NCBI GenBank assembly: GCA_026636295.1
Contig: CP089450.1
Span: forward strand, 1,219,614-1,283,613
DNA length: 64,000 bases
Direction: 5' to 3'
From: Medakamo hakoo
Taxonomy: Eukaryota; Chlorophyta; Trebouxiophyceae; Coccomyxaceae
Under the pieces are notes generated by a model. That model worked only from the letters and a program-made list of their open reading frames with translations, was not told where the DNA came from and ran no database searches. Below, in pieces: positions 10,964 to 20,496 of this stretch; the first letter of the stretch is position 1; every line of letters begins with the position of its first letter. The position numbers and the translations under genes are program-made.

Positions 10964-12067
10964 ATGGGTCCAGCAGCCGCACACGTCCTGGCCCTGCTGT
11001 GCCTGTGCTTCACCGCCGCGGCCGCGCGTGCCAACATCACCACCACCACCATCCGGTCGCGCCATGCGGCCGCGGCCCGCTCGCAGCCCGCGCGCCACGA
11101 GGGAGCTGCCGTCGTCATGACAGCGGACGCGGCGGCTGCCGTGGCGCCTGCTGCCGAGGCTGAGCACGTGGCGTCAAGCACAGACCAAGGCGGCACCGCC
11201 ACCAGCACGGCTGCCATCGCGGCGGCGGCCGCGGACGCTGCGTCGGCCGCGGCGTCGGCCGCTGCCGCGGACGCCATCGCCAGTGCGACGGCTGCCACCC
11301 ACATATCCTCCATTCCCTGGTCCCGCTTCAGGGCCGTGACCGTTGTGCATGAACCCTGTTCCACGCTGAGTTTCACGCTGACGAATTTTGCGGGCAACCT
11401 GGGCCCGGACTGGCCCATTCTTGTCATGTACACGCCTCGGGCCAAGGATGCGGTCCTGGACAACAAGGCCGTGCGCTACCTGTCCCGGTACGGCAGCCTG
11501 CACACCCTCCCCCTGTCCGCCCTGTCCATCCCGGACCTGGACGAGCTGACGACCGTGTCCAAGTACTCGCTCCTCCTGGCCCGCCCCGAGTTCTGGCAGG
11601 CCGTCCACGCTGACAAAGCGCTCGTCTTCCAGGTCGACAGCGTGCTGTGTGCCGCTTCACCCTGGACCATTGACGATTTCCTCGCCTACGACTACATCGG
11701 CGCGCCCTGGGTGCACGCGGACCACATTGTGGGCAATGGCGGCTTGTCGTTACGCTCCGTGGACAAGATGCTGTACATCACCCGGCACTCGACTCGTCAC
11801 CCGCACCCGGAGGATGTCTACTTTGTGGAGGGCCTGGCCGCCATGGCGCAAGACGATGTCAACACCGTCGTACGGGCGCCCAGGGCCGTGGCCGAACGCT
11901 TTGCGTTTGAGATGGACAGCCCGCCGGACGCTGTGCCGTTTGGCGTGCACCGCAGCGTCATCGTGCCCGCGGATACGAAAGCGGCCATCATTGCGGGCTG
12001 CCCTGAAGCGGCCGTGGGCGTGTGGGCGTCCTGTGGGCGGGGTGGTGGCACCCCCGCCGGGGGGTGA
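10964..12067 (+). CDS. DUF5672-family putative glycosyltransferase, secreted/luminal
   Basis: I place the start at the ATG at 10964 (GCC-ATG-G context), which gives 367 residues beginning with a clear leader (MGPAAAHVLALLCLCF). The frame extends upstream to 10862, but that part is basic and low complexity. The core matches the pattern of DUF5672 proteins: AVTVVHEP, LLARPEFWQAV, KALVFQVDSVLC (the putative metal-site position), YDYIGAPW, VGNGGLSLRS, PEDVYFVEGL and PFGVHRS. The family is predicted GT-A and is found in fungi, algae and bacteria; donor and acceptor are uncharacterised as far as I know. An Ala-rich linker separates leader and domain. Confidence 0.8.
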   Translation: MGPAAAHVLALLCLCFTAAAARANITTTTIRSRHAAAARSQPARHEGAAVVMTADAAAAVAPAAEAEHVASSTDQGGTATSTAAIAAAAADAASAAASAAAADAIASATAATHISSIPWSRFRAVTVVHEPCSTLSFTLTNFAGNLGPDWPILVMYTPRAKDAVLDNKAVRYLSRYGSLHTLPLSALSIPDLDELTTVSKYSLLLARPEFWQAVHADKALVFQVDSVLCAASPWTIDDFLAYDYIGAPWVHADHIVGNGGLSLRSVDKMLYITRHSTRHPHPEDVYFVEGLAAMAQDDVNTVVRAPRAVAERFAFEMDSPPDAVPFGVHRSVIVPADTKAAIIAGCPEAAVGVWASCGRGGGTPAGG

Positions 12068-12362
12068 GGATGGGGTGGGGAGAGGTGGGGCGTGGTATTG
12101 TTGATGGCGCGAGTAGAACGAGAGGCTTCCTCTTCCGCATGTGTTTGGCTTCAAAAAAAGGCCAGCATGGAGAGATCTCACCCCCAAGGCAATGAAGAAG
12201 AAGGAAGAAGGAAGAAAACAGCAATGCCCCCCCATCTACAAAAAACACACGCCCCGCCCATCCCGACTCACGCCCCACCCCCACTCTCGCCGCTGCCTGC
12301 ATGACTCACGAAAGAAAGACAGAAAAAGGGAAACAAACAAAGAGAAAAAAAAACAATCCTGT

Positions 12363-13384
12363 CTACCTCAGCATGCCGCGCACGACTTGGACCCGCATGA
12401 CCAGGGCGTCTGCGCTCTCGTCTTCCGCCTGCCGCCAGAAGTGGACGGCGTCGCCAGCTGTGAGGGCGTGGTGCTGGTTGAATGGGGTTGGTGTGGGGTG
12501 GGGTGGGGTGGGGTGGGGTGGGGTGGGGTGGGGTGGGGTGGGGTGGGGTGGGGTGGGGTGGGGTGGGGTGGGGTGGGGTGGGGTGGGGTGGGGTGGGGTG
12601 GGGTGGGGTGGGGTGGGGTGGGGTGGGGTGGGGTGGGGGGCGTGTCAGCAAAAACAAGCGTGTGCACACCCGACCCCGACACCCCGTCCGTCATGAAACA
12701 CGATCGCGGGTGACTCGTCTCGCCGCCCCCGCCCTCCAGATATTGACTCACCGACGAAAACGGACGCCATCCATCTGTCAAGCGACGGTGAAACTGTTTC
12801 CCCGTCACGTACGTCCGAAACAGGACGGGCCACGTCCGCCCATCTTGATCGATCAATGTGACTCGGGATGCAAAGACGGGCCTGCCGCCGTGGTTTACAC
12901 GGACAGGCATCTTCTTCCGCCCTGGCCGCTCAATTTGGTAGGCCATGATGTCCGGAATCAGGGCTTCCGCCATCTCGCGCGGGATGTGCAAGAACCGCAT
13001 GTCGGTCGCGGACGAGATCTGGCGGCGATACCGCTGGTTGCACGCGTACAGGCCGCCGTTGGTCGCCGTGGACGTCGACGCCGTCTTCTTACTGTGCGGG
13101 CTGCCGCCGGCCCCGCCCGCCACCGTGCCGGGCGTCGTCCACAGCTGCTGGTGGTGGTGGTACACGGCCGGCGCCGCGCGGTGTTGGACCAGGTGGCGCT
13201 GTTCCTGGTCGTCCGCCGCGGCCGCCACGGTCAGCAGGGCGGCCAGCATGAACCAGGGGTCGGCGGTGGTGGTCGAGCTGTTTGGAGCCGGCTTGTCGAT
13301 GAGTGGGGTGGGCGGACGCAAGGTTGTCATGGCGGCGCCAGCAGCCTTCGACCCGGCCGCAGGCGCAGGACCGACCTCCGCCAT
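12363..13384 (-). CDS. B3-domain putative DNA-binding protein (2 exons)
   Basis: Exon 1 is 12752-13384 and exon 2 is 12363-12473. Joined in phase 0 they give 247 residues. Residues about 120-245 read as a B3 fold: FLHIPREMAEALIP, then VTLIDQDGRTWPVLF, then LTDGWRPFSS across the splice to HHALTAGDAVHFWR and ALVMRVQVVRG. This is the usual GW-F-GD-V-F spacing of plant ARF/RAV-type B3 domains. The correct acceptor is the CAG at 12474-12476; a nearer AG would break the GD motif. The N-terminal half is Ser/Thr/His-rich and unstructured. It is probably a sequence-specific transcription factor. An ATG at 13330 is an alternative start. The 278-bp intron is mostly the pentamer repeat. Confidence 0.7.
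12474..12751 (-). other. Intron of the B3 gene, filled by a pentamer repeat
   Basis: The donor is GTGAGT and the acceptor ATTCAACCAG, both on the minus strand; length 278 bp. About 150 bp of it is (CCCCA)n in the sense orientation, which doubles as a very long pyrimidine-rich tract before the acceptor. Confidence 0.7.
12493..12640. repeat. (GGGGT)n pentanucleotide array, about 29 units
   Basis: Perfect GGGGT units on the plus strand, broken only at the edges. Each unit supplies a four-G run, so the plus strand can form stacked G-quadruplexes and the transcribed RNA is (CCCCA)n. The array lies wholly inside the intron of the B3 gene. Confidence 0.97.
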
Positions 13385-14173
13385 TATTTTTTTTGTGTGT
13401 GTGTGTGCCAGGGACACAGGTGTTGTGAGAAAAGGAGGCGGCACGAAACAAAGGCGCCACTGGCGGCGGCGTGTCCCGAGAGGGGCGGCGCGTGTGTCGA
13501 GGGGTGGGATTTGCTGAAATGAAAGAGGGGAGCGCGTTTTTTTTTGCTGGTGGCTGCTGCATTTTTTCTTCCTGTGCATTCCCCCACCCTCTGGTTCATT
13601 GGAATGCAGTGCCTGCATCACCCAGTGCCTGCATCACCCAGGCGCAACCAAGCAGCCGAGCTCCCGGGCGTGTTGGGACCGGTCGGTGGCTGGGCCGTTT
13701 GGTGTCCTACCCCCATTGTTGCTGGTGTCTCCGCCAGCCAGCCCCGGCCGTCACGTCCTGTGTGCACTTCCTCACAATAGCCTGGGGCCTCGCGTACATG
13801 GACCAGTTGCTTGTAAAAGATAAAAGATGGCGGGCACGGACAATGTCATAAGCAAAAGCATCCACCTGCATCGTGACTGCCGTGCCATCGTCATCCTCCA
13901 GTCGCTGCCACACTCATAAAAAAAAAACGCACACACACGCGTGCGCGCTCTCCCCCCCTCTCTCTGTCACTCACTCTCACTCTCTCCATACGTTCGTCCC
14001 CCCTCTCTGTACGGTTGGCCCTGCGGCACGGGCCGATGGGCCTGCGCGCCCTGCCTCTGTTCTCCCACACGGACGCCTGATTGAGTGGCGGCGTCTCTGT
14101 CTTCCTCTGCCTCTTGCTCGGTGGACGCCCGTGCAAACCTAAAAGCCACACTCAAAGATCTGATTTCGCTGCA
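13385..14173. other. Divergent intergenic region (B3 gene and giant glycosyltransferase gene)
   Basis: 789 bp between two outward-facing start codons, so it should hold both promoters. It contains a CA/GT-rich stretch next to the B3 start, a 17-bp direct duplication (CAGTGCCTGCATCACCC twice, about 13607-13640), and a less GC-rich block around 13790-13920. No TATA box or other motif is convincing. Confidence 0.5.
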
Positions 14174-17100
14174 ATGGAAGGGTGGCGGCGACCGCGCGGC
14201 CGCATCTGCGGCGGCAGCGCTGGCAGGACACGGCCGTGTCTGTCGCCTGCATCCTTGCTGTGGGCGACCCTGCTCATCCTGATGCCCCTCATTGCTTGCC
14301 GTGGCGCAGTCGCGGTTGCTGACGTGCGCAAGGATGTCCACCGCCAGGCCGGCGCGGTTGCTGACGTGCACAGCGGCCACCACCGTGACCATGGTAAGCG
14401 TCACCACCCGCCCGGGCCTGCGGATCCACCAGCCTCGGCACACGCCCGCACCGCCACCTCCACCGCGCACTCCTCCCGCCCGCGCACGCTGCTGTGGATT
14501 CCCGTGCACGTTTCCGAACCCACATCCAACCTGGAAGCCATGGCAGCGTGCATGTTCACGCGTCACGCGCCCAGTTTGACCGGCGAAACGTTCGACATCC
14601 TTATCACCCTGGCCGGCAACGTCTCCGACGGCCGGGAAGCCGACCTGGCCCGGGTCGTGCGCCAGGCGACGGCGCACATCACGCCCTCCCGCCCTACCGT
14701 CCGGGTGGAACACGTCCACGTCGACAAGGATTCCTACGACAAAGACCACAGCAAAGCCCGGCGGTCGTCGTACGCGGGGCCCAACACCGTGTTTTACTCG
14801 GTCATGGCGGGCAGTGGTGGGGGCGAAGGCGCGGACGAAGGTGCACCTCGTCATGACGGCCTCCCACCACCGGACGACGAAGACACCGTCACCGACGGCA
14901 CCAGCAGCGTCTTTGTCCCCGGGCGGCGCAGCGCGGCCGACGCGTTCTTGCCGGCCGCGCCCAATGCGACCGCCCTGCACACCCGCCACATTGCGCCCTA
15001 CACCTACGTCCAAGTCCTGGAAACGGATTGCTGTGCCGTGGCCGGCGGGTGGCTGGACGTGCTGTTGGCGCCCATGCTGGCCAAGCCGGACATTCTCATG
15101 TCCGGGTCGCGCACGCGGGCGTCCTGCTACAGTTCCGGCGATGCGTCTGGCTGCAAAACACGCGTGGCCGCCCACTTGCGCTTGCACATCAACGGCAACG
15201 CCATGTACCGGGTGGGCCCGGCCTTGCGGTCCGTCATCCGGGAAGCCCGGGACGAAATGCTGGACGTCGCGCCCTTTGACCTGGCCATGTACTTTGTGCG
15301 GCGGGGCAACCAGTCGCACGTCCACGACAACCGACGCATGTACAGCGTGGGCGCACCCGTGGATGCGGAGCACTGGGATGATGCCGCGTACTATGGGGTG
15401 GACGAGGAGGTTGTGTGGGTGCACGCACCCAGGCGGCTGCGCCAGGATGGAGTGGCGTCGGTCGTGCACCGGGCGGATGCCGAGTTCCCGGCCGTGGCGG
15501 TGGTGGTGGCACCGGGTGGTGGTGATGACGGGCCTGGACGCGGCGACAGCGCTCCAGGCTCGCCCTCGCCCTCGCCCTCGTCTTCCGTCGCCGTGCCCCT
15601 CTTGCACAACTGCCACAAGTCGCTGGTGGCCACCCAGTCCGGCCGCAACCTGGTGTACGTCGCCCTGACCTGGCCCGCCTTTGTGGAAGCGTCCCGGGTG
15701 GCGCCCTTCCATGTTGTGCTGGCCAATGGGACGGGTGGGCGGGGCGGCGCTGTGAGGGAGCTGTGGGTGGACCCCGCCACCCTGGCCGCCCGGGCCCTGT
15801 CCACGCTCGCCGCCCTGTCCCGGGCAGGCTTGCACACGCTCGTCATCGGCAGCGACGCGGCCATGGTCCGGCCAGATGTCCTGGTGGACCTGGCGGTGCT
15901 GGAGCGGGCGAGGGAGGCCACCGGCGGTGTCGCCGACAGGGCCGGCCGGCCAACGCTGCGCCTGTTGCAGTCGCCCGGTGGGGCGGCGCCCCTGGCGACG
16001 CACCTACCTGCGCCGTCTACCGCCCGCCCTGTTTTAAACGTGGGCATGATGCAAGTGCCGGCGGGTGATGCGGCCGCGGCGTTCCTAGAGCACTGGGCGG
16101 AGCAGCGGGCCAAGGAAGGCAACACCGCTGGTTCTTCTGCCTGGTCGCGCGCGTCCACCCTCGTCGCCGCCCCCTCCACTTGCAAAGTCCGGCGGTGGAC
16201 CGACTGCGGGTGGCGGGGCGAAAATTTGACGGTGGACTGGCTGCCGGCCGAAGCGTACGCCGCGGGAGCCAGCTACTGGGGCCCGCTGTGGACTACCGCC
16301 GCGCGGAAGCAGGCGGCCTTTGTCGTCGCGGCTGGGATTGGTGGTGGGGCCGGCACGGCACCTCCGGAATTCCGGCTGCGCCAGGCCGGGCTGTGGCATG
16401 GAAGCCCGGCGCCTGCGTGCGCCAACTACTCGGCTGTGGCCCGGCTGCCCGTCCCACTCGGCCGGGACGTGGTCAGCGTGCACCGCGCCCTGGCTCGGCA
16501 CGCCGCGTTTTTAGAGCAGGTGGCCAGGCGCCGCATTGCGTGTGCCATCCTGCCCGGGTTCAGGCTGGCTTCCACCGGTAATGTCGTTCCGTACGACGCC
16601 GTGCTGCGGGCCGATGTCGTGGGCGCCCTGGCCAGGAGGGGCGACGGTGGTGGCGGTGGTGGTGGTGGTGGAGGTCCTCGCTTCTTTCCGAGTGCGGCTG
16701 CCCTGAACGCGCCGTACGACAGCTTTGTCGACGTGGTGGGTGTGGCGGGCGGGCGCCGGCGGCAGCGCCGCAGGCGGAGGACCGGTAGCGTTGCCGGCCA
16801 CAGCGCCGCCGCGCCTGCTGCGTCCGCGTCAGGCAAGGCGGCGGCACCGGCGTCAAAGGCAGCAGCGCCTCCACACAGGTCGCTGCTGGCAGTGGCGGCG
16901 GCTGGGTCCCGGCCGCCGTCGCCTGCTCGACAGAGCACCTCGAACACCACCACCGCCGGCGCCTGCGCTGTGTTTGGGCTGCACCACACATCCTGCTTCG
17001 CGCCAGACGTGGCGGCCGCCATCGTCGCGGCTGCGGCTGGGTTGCCGCCACGGTTTTGGTGCGTGGCCGACCCTGGGCGCAGCCCGGCTGAGGCTGCGGT

Positions 17101-18157
17101 CCTGGCGCTGGAAGGGCGGCTGCACAAAGTGGACGCCGTGGTGCGGCAGGTGGTGGGTGATGGCAGTGATGCCACGCCAATCCTACTCACTGGCCCGGCC
17201 TGGCGCGCCACCGCCGCTGCACGGACAGCAGGCGACACAACCGCGCACATCCTTACCCTGGCCGACCTGCCAGGTTTGCCCTCATCCGACCCGGTCGCCG
17301 CACTGGTCCGGCCGGACACGCCCGTGTCGCCAACTTCGGCTGGCGGATCACCATTCGCCGACATCATCGAGTACGCCCTGTGCCAGTCATCCGCAGGCGT
17401 GCGCTTCCTGCCAGCCACCGGCGTGCCAGGCTTGCTCCTACCCCACAACACGCCGCCCTCCACCCTGTTACCCCGCCTGGCCGCCCGCATTCCGCCCAGC
17501 CTGTTGCACGAAGACCTGGACGCTCTGGACGCCTGGCTGGCCCGGCCCGACCGGCCTGGCCTGGGCGGGCGGTGGGTGCGGACACGGTGGGCGCGGCAGG
17601 CGAATGGCACGTCACCCCAAGGACTCAGCCCCGCCCAGGGCGCGGATATGGTCACCGCCACGGTCCGGGACATCCACGCCTTGGGCGCGCCCCTGGGCTG
17701 TGTACCCGGCCTGCCCCAGGCCAGCCCGTGCACCACCACGGTTCACTGCCAGCCCACCGCCTGGTCGACCGCTTTTGGCCCGGCCGTCCTGCGCGAAATG
17801 TACGCCTCCACGCACAGCCAGCTGTTGCCGCCTGCCGCGGCTGTGCTCATGCTGCCCGATGCGGCAGCCCTGGACGTGTTCCGCGGGGATGGGTTGCCCC
17901 TGGTTGTAGGCGGGCCCGGCTTTCTAGCGTCGGCCGGCCAGGTCGCGGACGAGGTGCGGCATGCCCGGACCGCGGCTGTGGTGCGGCGCGTCCTGGATGG
18001 CAGGGCTGGAGGGAGCGGCCTGCCGGGGTCTCGCCGCCCACACCGCTTCCCACCACCGCCCATGTGGATGGACGGGGCCCTGGAAGCCGACCGCCTGGCC
18101 CGGCTCAGACACTTTGTGGACGAGGGCGGCGTGGTGGTGTTGGACCACGTGATGTGA
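14174..18157 (+). CDS. Giant multi-module putative glycosyltransferase, paralog A
   Basis: A single exon of 1327 residues from the ATG at 14174. The frame runs further upstream only through non-ATG codons. A hydrophobic anchor (LLWATLLILMPLIAC) follows a basic N-terminus. Module 1 (about 100-480) begins LLWIPVHVSEP and carries QVLETDCCAVAGGWLD, a likely GT-A metal site, then HINGNAMYRVG and HDNRRMYSVGAPVD. Module 2 (about 510-900) resembles the nucleotide-diphospho-sugar transferase fold of GT77: LVIGSDAAMVRPD, NVGMMQVPAGD, and WLPAEAYAAGASYWGP. Module 3 (about 950-1327) is unassigned. It is full-length paralogous to the gene at 24005-27007, which lies in opposite orientation. Both probably act in the Golgi; sugars are unknown. 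Confidence 0.68.
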   Translation: MEGWRRPRGRICGGSAGRTRPCLSPASLLWATLLILMPLIACRGAVAVADVRKDVHRQAGAVADVHSGHHRDHGKRHHPPGPADPPASAHARTATSTAHSSRPRTLLWIPVHVSEPTSNLEAMAACMFTRHAPSLTGETFDILITLAGNVSDGREADLARVVRQATAHITPSRPTVRVEHVHVDKDSYDKDHSKARRSSYAGPNTVFYSVMAGSGGGEGADEGAPRHDGLPPPDDEDTVTDGTSSVFVPGRRSAADAFLPAAPNATALHTRHIAPYTYVQVLETDCCAVAGGWLDVLLAPMLAKPDILMSGSRTRASCYSSGDASGCKTRVAAHLRLHINGNAMYRVGPALRSVIREARDEMLDVAPFDLAMYFVRRGNQSHVHDNRRMYSVGAPVDAEHWDDAAYYGVDEEVVWVHAPRRLRQDGVASVVHRADAEFPAVAVVVAPGGGDDGPGRGDSAPGSPSPSPSSSVAVPLLHNCHKSLVATQSGRNLVYVALTWPAFVEASRVAPFHVVLANGTGGRGGAVRELWVDPATLAARALSTLAALSRAGLHTLVIGSDAAMVRPDVLVDLAVLERAREATGGVADRAGRPTLRLLQSPGGAAPLATHLPAPSTARPVLNVGMMQVPAGDAAAAFLEHWAEQRAKEGNTAGSSAWSRASTLVAAPSTCKVRRWTDCGWRGENLTVDWLPAEAYAAGASYWGPLWTTAARKQAAFVVAAGIGGGAGTAPPEFRLRQAGLWHGSPAPACANYSAVARLPVPLGRDVVSVHRALARHAAFLEQVARRRIACAILPGFRLASTGNVVPYDAVLRADVVGALARRGDGGGGGGGGGGPRFFPSAAALNAPYDSFVDVVGVAGGRRRQRRRRRTGSVAGHSAAAPAASASGKAAAPASKAAAPPHRSLLAVAAAGSRPPSPARQSTSNTTTAGACAVFGLHHTSCFAPDVAAAIVAAAAGLPPRFWCVADPGRSPAEAAVLALEGRLHKVDAVVRQVVGDGSDATPILLTGPAWRATAAARTAGDTTAHILTLADLPGLPSSDPVAALVRPDTPVSPTSAGGSPFADIIEYALCQSSAGVRFLPATGVPGLLLPHNTPPSTLLPRLAARIPPSLLHEDLDALDAWLARPDRPGLGGRWVRTRWARQANGTSPQGLSPAQGADMVTATVRDIHALGAPLGCVPGLPQASPCTTTVHCQPTAWSTAFGPAVLREMYASTHSQLLPPAAAVLMLPDAAALDVFRGDGLPLVVGGPGFLASAGQVADEVRHARTAAVVRRVLDGRAGGSGLPGSRRPHRFPPPPMWMDGALEADRLARLRHFVDEGGVVVLDHVM

Positions 18158-18779
18158 CAGAGCGGGAGTGGGTGGCAGGCAGCGTGCCAGCGATCAGACG
18201 ACGGGAAACCAAATGCCCGTAGCAAAACAAAATGAGACTGATTTTTCTTTTGCCTTGTGTGCGATCTAGACAGGGTGATGGGTGGCGCGGGCGGAGGGGC
18301 GGGAGACGAGGCAAAAGGAGGGACTCAGTGAGCGCCCAGGGCAGGGCCGCAATATTGCTCCAGTTTGGTTGTCACCGTATATTAGTACTGCACTCTCTCT
18401 CTACATTCTGTCGTGTGACGCTTGAAAACCATGGGTTGATCCAAGGGCCCACGCACAGGCGTCCCCTTCCGGCAACCGCACACAAGACACACACAAACAC
18501 AAATGCACACCACCCCCCGCCCCCTCCCTTCTCTAATGCAGACAAAAAAAACATGGGAGCTCACATGTGCCCTCTCCCGACAACGCGACAAGGCGGTGGA
18601 CGGGAAAACAGGAAAGACAAGCTAAAAGATGAAAAAAATGGAAATGTTTTTGTTTGATGTGAGTGGTGGGGCGCGGTCCGCGTCAAAAGCAGTGCGCGAG
18701 GCAACAGTTGTGCCCGCGCTGGTGGTTGCGGCCGACCACTTTCGCGTGAGCGCCACTCCTCCTCCCCTGTTTCCTTTCA
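18158..18779. other. Convergent intergenic region
   Basis: 622 bp between the 3' ends of giant glycosyltransferase A and the second B3 gene. It is less GC-rich than the genes and contains A-rich runs (about 18540-18560, 18625-18640) compatible with 3' UTRs and poly(A) sites. I see no gene or element here. Confidence 0.5.
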
Positions 18780-19853
18780 TCACCCTTCCCCTGCCCATTT
18801 CTTGTCAATGGTCACCGTCAGGTGCCCGGCCACCTTGCCACGCGCAAAGGTGACCGTGTCGCCCACCTGCACGCCCGCGGCCGCACAAAACTCGCGCCAC
18901 CCGGCCGAAAAGCGGCGGTGGGCGTGGCCTTTGAACGTGCTGGTCGTCATGGTGACGGGGAAGGGGCGGGCGTGACAGGAGGACGCGCCGCCCGACACCG
19001 CCGCGGCGGTCATGTGAATGATGCACGCGTTGGCCCGCCGGCCCGGCAGCGGGCGGGGGTGTATGGTGTCCAATCCCAGGGCGCGGTGCATGCCCTTGGT
19101 GATGTATAGCAGGCGCAGCGCGGTCGGGCTGCTGACGGTGCGCCGCAGTTTTTTCGGCGCCTTGCGCGGGCGGGCGATGGGCGTGGCGACGCGGTGGCGG
19201 GTTTGGGTCGTGGTCGTGGTGGTGGTGCTTGCGGTGGTGGAGGGTGGTGGCGGTGGTGCCTTGCGGGCGGCGGGCAAGGCAGCCGCCGTCGCCGCCGCCG
19301 CCGCAGCAGTAGGGATGTCCGCTGCTGAGGCAGTGTCGCTCCCAGGCTCAGTCACGGCCAGGCAGGATGGGACGTCGTCATCGGTGTGCGTGACGCTGGC
19401 TGGTGGTGACGCACACACACCCGCACCCACGCCCACACCCACGCCCGCACCCACGCGACACCCGATGTCCGCCCACGCGTCGACGATGTCTCGGCCGCCA
19501 CCACCAATGCCGAGGTCGTCACCCCACACGCCGCCGCTGCCTGGCTTGGCCAGGCCGTCGATGCAGGCCAGGCCGCGCCAGTCGTGTGCGGGGGTGCACA
19601 TCGGCGGTTCCAGGCCTCCGCTGACGACGCACGCGAAAACAGTGTCGCCACAGCACAGGTCATGGTGCGCGGACGCGCCGCTGGGGCAGGTGGTGGTGGA
19701 CTTGGTCGTGGTTGTCGTGGCCACGGTCGCGGCGGCAGCTGCTATGTCGGCCAGGATGTCATCGGGCGGCAGCCAATCGACTGTCGGGTCTGCGCCGTCG
19801 CCGCGACCGGACGCCGGCGTGGTGGTGGTGTGCAAGCAGGCGGTCGCGTGCAT
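18780..19853 (-). CDS. Second B3-domain putative DNA-binding protein
   Basis: A single exon of 357 residues from the ATG at 19853; an in-frame ATG at 19952 would add 33. The last ~110 residues fit a B3 domain well: LLYITKGMHRALGL opens it, followed by a basic strand and FSAGWREFCAAAGVQVGDTV leading to TFARGKVAGHLTVTI, with the typical GW-F-GD-V-F layout. A basic KAPKKLRR stretch just before it could be a nuclear signal. The N-terminal part is Thr/Ala/Gly low complexity. It is not a close copy of the first B3 protein. Two B3 factors embedded among sugar genes might regulate them, but that is inference. Confidence 0.72.
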   Translation of the reverse strand: MHATACLHTTTTPASGRGDGADPTVDWLPPDDILADIAAAAATVATTTTTKSTTTCPSGASAHHDLCCGDTVFACVVSGGLEPPMCTPAHDWRGLACIDGLAKPGSGGVWGDDLGIGGGGRDIVDAWADIGCRVGAGVGVGVGAGVCASPPASVTHTDDDVPSCLAVTEPGSDTASAADIPTAAAAAATAAALPAARKAPPPPPSTTASTTTTTTTQTRHRVATPIARPRKAPKKLRRTVSSPTALRLLYITKGMHRALGLDTIHPRPLPGRRANACIIHMTAAAVSGGASSCHARPFPVTMTTSTFKGHAHRRFSAGWREFCAAAGVQVGDTVTFARGKVAGHLTVTIDKKWAGEG

Positions 19854-20496
19854 GATTACAAGGGAGGGTGGTGAGGAGACCGGGACTGACCGACCGACTC
19901 GCCGGTCGACCCAGGAATTACAGGAATGGAGAGAGAGAGGAGAGATGTGCACAATAAAAAGGCGGGCGACCTCTTTTTTGTGTTTCTCTCTCAGATCCCT
20001 CCCTCAACTTCAACTCACCCTCCGTTTTTATTGTTTTTTTTTTCAGAAAAAGGACACCGTCACAAAGAGGCAACACGGCGTCTCTTTTTTATCGTCTTGC
20101 ATCTTCCATTCCCACCCTCTGCACCCGACCACGCCCAAACTTGCACTAGGAAACACTATGGGTGTGTGTGTGTGTGTGTGAGTGGCAACATGCAGACGCT
20201 TCCGCGCGTGTTCCGTCCACCGCCTCCCGTCTGTGCCGCGCAGGTGCACAGCGGGGAAGTTTCGTTTGGGTCGGTGTTTGATTATTGGAGTTTTGTCTCT
20301 CTTTTTTGTTCTCTCTTTTCGGTAAATGGAATGGGGGGAAAAGTGACGTGGGAAAAAAGACGTGGCGTCGTCGGCCGTGCACAAGGAGGGCGGCGCGCAC
20401 CCGTGCGAAACACACTCGAGGCGGAAACGGCTTGCGTGGAAGTTGGGTCGCACATGGCGAGACCCACCCACCTCCTCTCTCGTCCTTCTCACTCGC
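19854..20496. other. Intergenic region, promoter side of the second B3 gene
   Basis: 643 bp between the start of the second B3 gene and the 3' end of the Cys-rich gene, both on the minus strand. It contains T-rich and A-rich blocks (20030-20060, 20290-20360) and a short (GT)n at 20162-20180. Nothing recognisable as a gene. Confidence 0.5.

Noticed and set aside
12481-12700. Open frames of Gly-Val-Trp or Pro-His-Thr repeats over the pentamer array
   Set aside because: They only translate the GGGGT repeat in different frames; the region is an intron of the B3 gene.
13707-13913. 68-codon minus-strand frame (MWQRLEDDDG...) upstream of the first B3 gene
   Set aside because: It looks mildly protein-like and lies on the same strand as the B3 gene, but I could not join it to B3 with convincing splice sites and it matches nothing I recognise.
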